From contig NZ_WTLH01000002.1 in assembly GCF_011421595.1 (NCBI RefSeq), forward strand, positions 40,407 to 75,984: DNA of 35,578 bases, given 5' to 3'. This DNA comes from Streptomyces sp. YIM 98790 (lineage in GTDB: Bacteria > Actinomycetota > Actinomycetes > Streptomycetales > Streptomycetaceae). Position numbers and translations under genes: made by a program. Positions within the stretch are counted from its first letter, which is position 1; each line of letters opens with the position of its first letter. A model generated the notes under the pieces. The model was not told the origin of the DNA, searched no databases, and saw only the letters and a list, made by a program, of their open reading frames with translations. Below are positions 29,812 through 35,578 of this stretch, piece after piece.

Positions 29812-31085
29812 AGGGGGATCTCGGTCCGCAGGCGCTGCAGGAGCGGTCCGATGCGGTCGTTGCCGAGGCGGATGTCGTGGCTGCGCAGCACCTGGCGGAG
29901 CAGGACCCGGGTAAGGCGCCCCTCGCGCTCGGCCACCTCACGGACCAGAGGCAGCAGGCGCTGGAGGGTCTCCTCCTCGGACTCGTCCTCGCTCGCGGAC
30001 CGGTCCGCGCCGGGAGGGGCGGTGCCGGTCCCGGACCGTGCCCGGTCCGCGCCGAGGGCTGCGGACCGTTCCGCTCCGGGAACTCCGGCCCGGTCCGCAG
30101 GCTCCGCACCGGTCCGGTCCGCATCGGGTGCGGACGTCGGCTCCAGGGTTTGCGCGGACCGGTCCGCCGGCGGACCGTCCGGGGAGGACGCGCGGTCCCG
30201 GTCTGGACCGGCACCGGGGATCACGGTCCGCCGGACCGGTCCGTCCGCAGGTGCCGATTCGCGGTCTGCACCGGGTACTGCGGACCGGGTTTCGCGCACC
30301 GCCGTGGCGGACCGGTTCGCCCGTGCCGGGGTTCCACGGTCCGCTGCGGGAGCCGGTCCGGACCGCCCAGAGGGCTCCGGACGGTCCGCGTATGTCACCG
30401 CTGCGGCCGGACCGGTCCTGGTGCCGGGACCGGCCGGCGTCAGGAGCCGTGCCCCGGACCGGTCCGCGGGCCAGGACGGAGCGGCGGCCGTTGCGGACCG
30501 GTCCCCAGCCGCAGCGTCCGGCGGCTGCTGCGACACCGCCCACCACGGCGGGGTGCCCATGGGAACGAGCTGCTCCGGTTGCGGACTGTCGGAGCCGTTG
30601 GCTGCGGACCGGTCCGGACCGTGGTGGTCCGGGCGGTGGCTGCTGCCGGTGGGGTGGTGGCGGGTGATCAGGATGTAGAGGTGGACTGCGCCGGCCAGGG
30701 CGAGTGGGGCGAGGGTGGACAGGATGGCCACGACGCTGTCCCCCAGGCGCAGACCGGTGGTCACGGTCTGCTGGTTCAGCCGGATGGCGTGCAGGGCGTT
30801 GGCCCAGATGCTGGCGGCGGTGGCCCCGGCGAACAGCGTCCACACGTACAGCCGGGCACGCAGCGGTGCGGTCGCCATCACCAGCAGGGCCCGTACGCCG
30901 TAGGCGATGAACCCGTCGATGACCAGGGGGAAGAGGTAGGTCAGCATGCCGCGCACGTGGATGGCGACGGCCATCTGCTGCAGCGCGTCGTACGACAGGG
31001 CGCAGCCCGCCGTGCCCAGGGCGATGATCGCGATCCGGTCCCAGGCGCCGACCGGGGCGATGGTGGTGGGGGAGGGCTGTCTCAT
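29808..31085 (-). CDS. DUF2637 membrane protein with repetitive linker and C-terminal winged-helix-like domain
   Basis: This encodes 425 residues from the ATG at 31085, in ATGA overlap with the WhiB-like stop. Residues about 15-130 hold four membrane helices in the DUF2637 arrangement (IAIIALGTAGCALSYDALQQ; LTYLFPLVIDGFIAYGVRAL; LYVWTLFAGATAASIWANAL; VAILSTLAPLALAGAVHLYI). A linker of roughly 220 residues follows, dominated by A-D-R-S, G-P and P-A-D-R repeats. The last 55 residues (LPLVREVAEREGRLTRVLL, then RLGNDRIGPLLQRLR) resemble a small winged-helix unit found at the end of many DUF2637 proteins. These proteins are common on Streptomyces plasmids and are linked with plasmid spread (Spd) functions; the mechanism is unknown. 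Confidence 0.85.
   Translation of the reverse strand: MRQPSPTTIAPVGAWDRIAIIALGTAGCALSYDALQQMAVAIHVRGMLTYLFPLVIDGFIAYGVRALLVMATAPLRARLYVWTLFAGATAASIWANALHAIRLNQQTVTTGLRLGDSVVAILSTLAPLALAGAVHLYILITRHHPTGSSHRPDHHGPDRSAANGSDSPQPEQLVPMGTPPWWAVSQQPPDAAAGDRSATAAAPSWPADRSGARLLTPAGPGTRTGPAAAVTYADRPEPSGRSGPAPAADRGTPARANRSATAVRETRSAVPGADRESAPADGPVRRTVIPGAGPDRDRASSPDGPPADRSAQTLEPTSAPDADRTGAEPADRAGVPGAERSAALGADRARSGTGTAPPGADRSASEDESEEETLQRLLPLVREVAEREGRLTRVLLRQVLRSHDIRLGNDRIGPLLQRLRTEIPL
29995..30625. repeat. Dense CGGACCG/CGGTCCG repeat tract inside the DUF2637 gene
   Basis: The linker-coding part contains more than twenty copies of CGGACCG or CGGTCCG, often joined as GCGGACCGGTCCGC palindromes. The copies mostly encode D-R-S or G-P in one frame, so protein repeats explain part of the pattern, but the joined palindromes recur more regularly than I would expect from codon choice alone. 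Confidence 0.7.
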
Positions 31086-31717
31086 GCGGCCTCGCCGAGG
31101 GCGCGGCGCAGCCGGCGGGCGGTGCCCTTGCCCCGCACCGGCACGTCCTTGGCCTCCGAGCGTGCCTTCTTGGCCCCCGTCGCCGTCTTGGCGCCGGATT
31201 CCTCGATCAGGCCCCACAGCCGGTCGCGTTCGGTGAGCTCGTGCTCGGCCCGCCGCAGCAGGTCGCGGGCCCACTTGTAGCGCAGGCGCAGAACGGTGGC
31301 CAGGCGGTGGGCGCTCCAGCCGCGCACATACGCGTGACGGGCGATCATCTTGCGTTCGCTCGGACTCAGGTGCACCCACCGGCCGCTGAGCACCGAGCGG
31401 ATGCGGGCGTAGTCCAGGCGGTGCTCGATCTCGGCGTGCAGCGGGGCGCGTTCGGCCGCGGTCAGCCCGCCCCACACTCCGTCCTTGCTTACGGAGTCCA
31501 GCGCCGCCTCCAGGCAGGTGCGACGCACCGGGCAGCGGGCGCAGATCTGCTTGGCGCGGGTGATGGCGACCAGGTCACGCGGGGTGGGGAAGAAAATCGC
31601 ATCGGACTGCTCGGCGTCCATGTCCCGGCACGCGGCCTCGAGGTGCCAGGTGCGGTCCGCCAGCGCCCGCAGGGGCAGGACAGCGCCGTCGTCGCTGCCC
31701 GTGGTGGATTCATGCAT
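31082..31717 (-). CDS. WhiB-like iron-sulfur regulator with C-terminal helical extension
   Basis: This encodes 211 residues from the ATG at 31717, with GAGGAG nine bases upstream. The WhiB core is clear: Cys30 (EAACRDMD), FFPTPRD, Cys59-x2-Cys62-x5-Cys68 (ICARCPVRRTC) and the turn GVWGGLTAAER. The four cysteines should hold a 4Fe-4S cluster. Residues 90-211 are extra compared with the usual 80-130 of the family. They contain a helix-turn-helix-like stretch (LSPSERKMIARHAYVRGWSA, HRLATVLRLRYKWARDLLRR) and a Lys/Arg-rich tail, so this form may bind DNA by itself. It lies between the replication and transfer genes and could tie them to redox or growth state (inference). Confidence 0.88.
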   Translation of the reverse strand: MHESTTGSDDGAVLPLRALADRTWHLEAACRDMDAEQSDAIFFPTPRDLVAITRAKQICARCPVRRTCLEAALDSVSKDGVWGGLTAAERAPLHAEIEHRLDYARIRSVLSGRWVHLSPSERKMIARHAYVRGWSAHRLATVLRLRYKWARDLLRRAEHELTERDRLWGLIEESGAKTATGAKKARSEAKDVPVRGKGTARRLRRALGEAA

Positions 31718-31845
31718 GGGTAGGGTCTCCTCATCGCCCCGGCGGCCAGGTGCGCCGCAGCTCGGCGGCCGGACCGGCGGCAGGCCGGGGCGAAGGCGGT
31801 TCGGGGGCGCGGCGGCCGGCCGCGCCCGGGGAAGTGGGGGCCGCT

Positions 31846-32592
31846 CTAGGCGGGCTGGTGGCGGCGCCGGTCGGGGCCGGTCAGGGCGATCTGGGCGCAC
31901 ATGCCGGCCAGACGCGAGGCGACGCGATCCCCCAGGCGTTCCCGCAGCACCGGCTGGCCCGGCGGCATGCCGGGGGTGCGCGCGGGGGCGAGGTTGGAGG
32001 TGATCAGCGTCGGCAGCTGGTGGGCGTAGCGCCAGTTGACCAGCCGGTAGGTGATCTCCTCGGTCCACTCCGTGGTCCGCGCCGCACCCAGGTCGTCCAG
32101 CAACAGCAGCGGGGTCCGCATGGTGCGCTGCAGCAGCGACTCCGGATCCATCCCCTCCCGGGGGCGGGTCCGCGCGTACAGGTCCGCGGCCGTGGTGGCC
32201 TGCCAGCGCACCCCCAGCCCGGCAGCCGTGAGCGCCCGGATGGCGCCGTACGCCTGCCAGGTCTTCCCCGTGCCGGTCGGTCCGAGCAGCAGCAGCGAGG
32301 GGCCGGTGGTGATCTGCCTGCGCCCGGCGTCGTTGCTCCCCGGCGGAACCGCCGCAGCCGCAACCTGCGCCACCCAGGCGGTGATCCCGCGGTGCTCGGC
32401 GGTCGCGTCCCGGAAGGCGGCCGGGATCCTGGCCTGCGCCGCGACCAGTGCGGGCACCGGCTCGGACCGTTCCGGCAGCGGCGCGGACAGATCCAGTCCC
32501 ATCGCCTCCGCCTTGGCCTGCAGCCGGGCCATCAGCCGCGCGTTGCCCACCGGCTGCGGCAGCGCCCGCCGTACCGGCCTCACGCTCCTCAC
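31846..32592 (-). CDS. DnaC/IstB-like ATPase (helicase loader type)
   Basis: This encodes 248 residues from the GTG at 32592, in GTGA overlap with the Rep-like gene. Walker A is at about 104-111 (GPTGTGKT), Walker B at about 162-167 (LLLLDDLGA), followed by sensor-1-like LPTLITSNL and an arginine-rich end (DRVASRLAG). This is the DnaC/IstB branch of AAA+ proteins. No IS21 transposase is present, and the gene is coupled to a Rep-like protein, so the helicase-loader reading is better than a transposition helper. Together they would load the host replicative helicase at the element's origin. Confidence 0.88.
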   Translation of the reverse strand: MRSVRPVRRALPQPVGNARLMARLQAKAEAMGLDLSAPLPERSEPVPALVAAQARIPAAFRDATAEHRGITAWVAQVAAAAVPPGSNDAGRRQITTGPSLLLLGPTGTGKTWQAYGAIRALTAAGLGVRWQATTAADLYARTRPREGMDPESLLQRTMRTPLLLLDDLGAARTTEWTEEITYRLVNWRYAHQLPTLITSNLAPARTPGMPPGQPVLRERLGDRVASRLAGMCAQIALTGPDRRRHQPA

Positions 32593-33668
32593 AGCGCCTC
32601 CTCGTACACCGAGGCGTCCGCCGGATTCGTCCACGGCTGGTAGGCCTGCCGCACGGCAGCCCACGGACCGGCCGGCACCACGGCCGACGGCGGATCGGAG
32701 GCCGGCGAGGCGTTGACCACCTCGTGCACCAGGCTCGGCAGCACGCTCGGGTGCAGGCCCTTGGCACGCTGCCGCTCCAGCGCCACCCGCAGGGCCTCCG
32801 CCTCGAAACCCTCCTCCAGCAGCGTGCGGACCTGGCGGCCCAGATGCCCCAGGACATCCTTGGGCGGGCGCCGGACGCAGGCGGTGACGTACTCGGCCAG
32901 CAGGCTGCCGGCCGAGACCTCCTGCGAGACGGTCCCCGGCGCGGGCGCGGAGCGCCCCGAAGGAACAGATCCAGGATCCAAGATCCTAGATCCAGACACC
33001 GAGCCCTCGACGAACCCTCGACGAGCCTCCTGCGATTCCCCCACGACACTCGGCTGACCTGGGCTTTCTCCCCATGCCAGGGATGGGGCGGCCGAGGACT
33101 CCGCCATCACAGGCAGACTGCCGCTCACCGGGGGCCCGGCGAGGTGCGAATCGGGCTCAATCGGGTGATCGGGGACTCCCGTACGGCTCGTCGAGCCCTC
33201 GACGAGCCGCTCGGAAGCGGGCGCCGGTCCGGGCGAAGGAGGCGCCACCACGGGCGCCACCGGAGCCGGCGAGGCCGAGCGGGAGCAGGATGCTTCACCG
33301 CAGCCGCCGCACCGCAGCGCCGCTTGGTGGACCGGGCAGCGCGGAGAACGCGGGGCCGAGGGGCGGTCGATCCGCTGGTGGCGCTCCCAGGTCACGATGT
33401 GTCCGTATGTCCGGCCGTCGCAGCCGCTGTAGCGGCAGATCAGCCCGGCTCGCGCCAGCTGGTCCAGGTCGCCCTCGACGTGGGCGGGGGTGTGCTCCGG
33501 ACGCAGCGGCCACAGCCGCCCGGCGATGATCGCTGGATGATCCCGGAACCGTCCCTGGTCATCGGCCAGGGTCAGGAGTCCAACGAAGGTGCGCTCCGCG
33601 GTGAGGGAGACCTCCGCCAACGACTCGGAGATAAACATCTCCGGCTTCACGGTGCGTATCCGGGCCAT
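32589..33668 (-). CDS. Replication initiator / replisome organiser-like protein
   Basis: This encodes 359 residues from the ATG at 33668, where stop and start share a base (TGATG). The N-terminal 115 residues match the winged-helix domain of phage and plasmid replication organisers: MARIRTVKPEMFISESLAEV, FVGLLTLADDQGRFRDHPA, then LDQLARAGLICRYSGCDGRT and YGHIVTWERHQRIDRPS. A Cys cluster (C-P-V-H, C-G-G-C) follows, then a long Pro/Ser-rich linker and a C-terminal helical domain (EYVTACVRRPPKDVLGHLGR) that may contact the loader. The pairing with a DnaC-like gene downstream is the classical O/P-type replication layout. The linker contains several V-E-G-S repeats. Confidence 0.85.
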   Translation of the reverse strand: MARIRTVKPEMFISESLAEVSLTAERTFVGLLTLADDQGRFRDHPAIIAGRLWPLRPEHTPAHVEGDLDQLARAGLICRYSGCDGRTYGHIVTWERHQRIDRPSAPRSPRCPVHQAALRCGGCGEASCSRSASPAPVAPVVAPPSPGPAPASERLVEGSTSRTGVPDHPIEPDSHLAGPPVSGSLPVMAESSAAPSLAWGESPGQPSVVGESQEARRGFVEGSVSGSRILDPGSVPSGRSAPAPGTVSQEVSAGSLLAEYVTACVRRPPKDVLGHLGRQVRTLLEEGFEAEALRVALERQRAKGLHPSVLPSLVHEVVNASPASDPPSAVVPAGPWAAVRQAYQPWTNPADASVYEEAL

Positions 33669-33988
33669 CAGGCAGCCCTTCCGTCCAGCAGCGCGGTCCG
33701 CAGGTGGAAGGTGCGCGGCTGCTGCCAGCCCGCGTCCGGATACGTCCGGATGATGCACCGCGCAGCGGTCAGCACCTGCGCTCGGGTGAGGACCACGGGC
33801 GCTCCGGCCTCATCCAGGGCCGTCACCTCCAGGTGCGGCCACCGGGTGTGCGGACCCTGCAGCCCCACCTGAAGTGAAGCGGCGCCCGGAATCATCTCTG
33901 ACAAGAACTCGGCCAGCCGACGTGCCCGCGGACTGGAGCAGGCAGGTCCACGAGGGACGTTCAGCCCTTTGTTCAGGGCAGCGGACAT
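33668..33988 (-). CDS. Small protein heading the replication operon
   Basis: This encodes 106 residues from the ATG at 33988, with GGGAGAG seven bases upstream. It has an N-terminal basic helix (SSPRARRLAEFLSEMIPG), then a strand-rich middle (SLQVGLQGPHTRWPHLEVTA, followed by L-D-E-A-G-A-P-V), and a helix TRAQVLTAARCIIRTYP near the end. No family recognised. Being first in the replication operon and overlapping the Rep-like start, it may be a copy-number or accessory replication protein; this is only position-based. Confidence 0.7.
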   Translation of the reverse strand: MSAALNKGLNVPRGPACSSPRARRLAEFLSEMIPGAASLQVGLQGPHTRWPHLEVTALDEAGAPVVLTRAQVLTAARCIIRTYPDAGWQQPRTFHLRTALLDGRAA

Positions 33989-34097
33989 GCAACACTCTCC
34001 CTACAAAGCCGCCCCGGGTATTCCCGAGCCAAGGGCCGAGGCGGTGGTGTACAGGTGATCTCGCGCCCCTGCCGGGGGCGGGAGTGTCATCGGCCGT

Positions 34098-34131
34098 CCG
34101 GCGCCTGAGAGTTCCCGCTCTCAGGCGCCGG
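34098..34131. terminator. Perfect 14-base hairpin upstream of the replication operon
   Basis: Arms 34098-34111 and 34118-34131 (CCGGCGCCTGAGAG and its complement) with a 6-base loop. It lies 110 bases before the first gene of the leftward operon, inside the probable leader. On the minus strand a 20-codon frame (ATG 34183, stop 34121-34123) ends in the stem. It could be a terminator that insulates the operon, an attenuator, or part of the origin. No T-tract follows on either strand. Confidence 0.6.
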
Positions 34132-34641
34132 AGGCGTGTTGTGGGCCCAGACCCACCCGGGGCGGTGGTGCGCGTCCCGCCATTACCTTCGATCTCCCTC
34201 TTTCGGCGGGGCCGGAATGCTCCGCATCGGCCAGCAACATATGCACACTGCCGGACAGTGATCCAGCCCCAGCTCTACAAATCCTGAATGTCCCGCGACG
34301 TAAGCAGCCCTTAGGGTGCCTGCGGCAAAATCCCCTGCGGAAGAGTTCCTGGGGTCGATGGCGTCACACCGCCATAGGGCTCCGCAGGAAGACTGAGGGG
34401 GTTGGCCGGGCGACGTTGCAGGTGCTGGCCACGGCGGTGAACACCTGGCCAGGGGCTGTAGCGGCGTCCGACGGCTCAGTGCTCAGTGCCCGGTCCAGCC
34501 CGGAGGGAAGGAAAGCGGAACCCGTGCACAACCTCATCGTGCACGCTCCCTTCTCACCCGGAACCGCGGCGGAATCGCCGGTAAAACGGACCCTATAAAG
34601 GCCAAACATCGCCGGTCAACAGCTCCGGGTGCGGTCTGCCG

Positions 34642-34655
34642 TGGAAGCGCTTCCA
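34642..34655. promoter_or_regulatory. LacI-type operator-like palindrome
   Basis: TGGAAGCGCTTCCA is a perfect 14-base palindrome with the central CG of LacI/CcpA-family operators. No LacI-family gene is visible in the window, so if real it would be read by a host regulator. Confidence 0.35.
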
Positions 34656-34799
34656 TCTCCGCTCTCCGCAGCCGGGAAGGACTATAGGTCGAAGGGCTAA
34701 CCCTCTTTGTTTCCCGGGGACTTGGCTGTGTGCCGCAGACTCACGAAGCGCCCCGATACTCGCCGGGCAGGATGTGGTAGGCGGTTAAATACTCTTCGT

Positions 34800-34850
34800 A
34801 ACCGGCAAATATTTGCCGGTTCTCGAAAAGCGGCAAGTTTTTGCCGCTTT
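34800..34850. promoter_or_regulatory. Twin palindromic operators upstream of the XRE/MmyB-type gene
   Basis: The first site (34800-34821) is a perfect 22-base palindrome; the second (34827-34850) has 10-base arms around GTTT. Both contain CGGCAA-N4-TTGCCG. Their centres are 28 bases apart. They lie about 125-175 bases before the ATG of the regulator at 34975 and are the natural candidate binding sites for it, or for a replication control factor. Confidence 0.6.
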
Positions 34851-34974
34851 CTCGCGGTTCTACTGTCCTGGGCATCCCGGTGTCCCCCGGTTGGATGGTC
34901 TTGGCTGGAAATGCCTGGTTTGCTCCGGCATCCTGCTTGTGCGTCGCGCGAGGGCACCACGGAAGGGGCGTGCC

Positions 34975-35578
34975 ATGACAGTCCGGAACGAAACACGGTC
35001 GGCCGGTGATGGGTCGCCCCCGGAAGGACTGATGGGGCTGGCACCTCTGATGCGGGCCTGGCGGGCTGCTGCCGGCGAGCGGCTTGGCCTCGGCAAGCCA
35101 CTGACCCAAGAACAACTCGCGGCCCGGGCTGACGTCAGCCTGCGCTGGGTACGCAACCTGGAGCACGGCCTGCCGGTCAGGCCCAAGCCTGAGGTGCTCG
35201 AGCGGCTCGCGGATGTCCTCGGGCTGGACCGCTCCCAGCGAGCCACCCTGTACCTGTACACCTCACGTACCCTGCCGCTGGTCACCGAAGTGGAAGAACC
35301 CGCCGCGCAGGCACTGCGGATCCTGCTGGACACCCTGATGCCCCACCCGGCCACCATCACCAGCAGCACCTGGGACATCCTCGGCTACAACGACGCGGCC
35401 GGGGACTGGTTCCCCTGGGTCCAGGAGCCCGGCGCCAATGTCATGCGCTGGTTCCTCCTCGATCCCGAAGCCCGCGACCAGCTCAGCGACTGGCACCGGC
35501 ACGCCAGCGACATGATCGGCATGCTCCGCGTCTCCCACGCCCAGCACCCCGACGATCCCGAATTCGTGGCGTTGCTGG
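34975..35578 (+). CDS. XRE-type regulator with MmyB-like C-terminal domain, partial (3' end off the window)
   Basis: The frame opens at the ATG at 34975, with GAAGGGG seven bases upstream, and is still open at the window end, leaving about 201 residues. Residues about 20-90 are an XRE helix-turn-helix domain (LTQEQLAARADVSLRWVRNL followed by E-H-G, then EVLERLADVLGLDRSQRATL). From residue 105 on it matches the MmyB-like ligand-binding domain: TSSTWDILGYNDAAGDWFPW, then NVMRWFLLDPEARDQLSDWH. Actinomycetes encode many such regulators, usually acting on a neighbouring gene. Here the neighbours are the control region with twin palindromes and, beyond it, the replication operon. Confidence 0.88.
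   Translation, partial: MTVRNETRSAGDGSPPEGLMGLAPLMRAWRAAAGERLGLGKPLTQEQLAARADVSLRWVRNLEHGLPVRPKPEVLERLADVLGLDRSQRATLYLYTSRTLPLVTEVEEPAAQALRILLDTLMPHPATITSSTWDILGYNDAAGDWFPWVQEPGANVMRWFLLDPEARDQLSDWHRHASDMIGMLRVSHAQHPDDPEFVALL

Larger units (their letters stand above)
33989..34974. other. Gene-poor control region, candidate replication origin
   Basis: Almost 1 kb without a convincing gene lies between the leftward replication operon and the rightward XRE-type regulator. It holds the hairpin at 34098-34131, direct repeats ATCGCCGGTNAA (34574-34585 and 34608-34619), a LacI-type palindrome (34642-34655) and two adjacent palindromes (34800-34850) in a relatively A+T-rich patch. Such a layout suits an origin plus copy-number control, but no clear DnaA-box cluster or iteron array was seen. 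Confidence 0.45.

Noticed and set aside
32962..33000. Repeated GATCC/AGATCC-like strings in the Rep-like gene
   Set aside because: They encode part of the Ser/Pro-rich linker in frame and are too few and irregular for iterons.
34364..34537. Possible 57-residue minus-strand gene in the control region
   Set aside because: A GGGAG site precedes the ATG, but the sequence has no domain or clear codon bias and lies among repeats and palindromes.
1..35578. Search for CRISPR array, tRNA, rRNA, integrase, transposase or IS ends
   Set aside because: No spaced identical repeats, no cloverleaf candidate, no recombinase or transposase motifs were found by reading; an integrase may lie outside the window.

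Overview
The window has very high G+C with strong G/C bias at third codon positions. It uses many GTG and TTG starts and chains of genes whose stop and start codons overlap (GTGA, ATGA, TTGA). It carries families typical of Streptomyces and related actinomycetes: SCO6880-like, DUF6112, DUF317, DUF2637, DUF4913 and WhiB. The content is a conjugative plasmid or integrative conjugative element. No chromosomal housekeeping gene, rRNA or tRNA was seen, and no integrase lies inside the window, so plasmid versus ICE cannot be settled here.

Layout. (1) Positions 1-8242, minus strand: a conjugation (type IV secretion-like) operon. In transcription order it encodes a secreted lysozyme-like/NlpC-P60 wall hydrolase, a small DUF6112-like membrane protein, a VirB8/TcpC-like protein, a TrbL/VirB6-like channel protein, an SCO6880-family protein, a small helical protein, a VirB4-like ATPase and two unknown proteins, the last cut by the window edge. 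(2) Positions 8243-8690: a divergent promoter region with two related promoter-like sites. (3) Positions 8691-19614, plus strand: an orphan DNA methyltransferase, then a long run of mostly coupled accessory genes. These include DUF4913, a RelE-like protein, a DUF3631-like domain, a GNAT acetyltransferase, four diverged copies of one small helical family, three HxlR-type winged-helix domains on two proteins, an MFS transporter and a double DUF317 protein. (4) Positions 19789-24437: a cargo slot with different base usage. It holds an AlbA_2 (Schlafen-type) protein, a Shedu (DUF4263) nuclease and a decayed MerR - cation transporter - isoprenylcysteine methyltransferase cluster on the minus strand. 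(5) Positions 24440-26210, plus: a second DUF317-like protein, a small protein and a protein with three repeated zinc motifs, closed by a strong hairpin terminator. (6) Positions 26368-33988, minus: a replication and mobilisation operon read from the right. It encodes a small protein, a Rep-like protein, a DnaC/IstB-like ATPase, a WhiB-like regulator, a DUF2637 membrane protein, two small proteins, MobC, a MOBP-type relaxase and a zinc-ribbon protein. A predicted oriT (perfect inverted repeat plus nic-like sequence) lies inside the 5' part of mobC. (7) Positions 33989-34974: a gene-poor control or origin region with several palindromes. (8) Positions 34975 to the end, plus: an XRE/MmyB-type regulator cut by the window edge.

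How the parts may work together (inference). The Rep/DnaC pair starts replication, MobC and the relaxase process oriT, and the left operon builds the wall-crossing channel. The coupling protein VirD4 is not seen and may lie off the left end. The methyltransferase, Shedu and AlbA_2 proteins fit protection or competition cargo. The paralogue-rich accessory run is the least explained part of the window.
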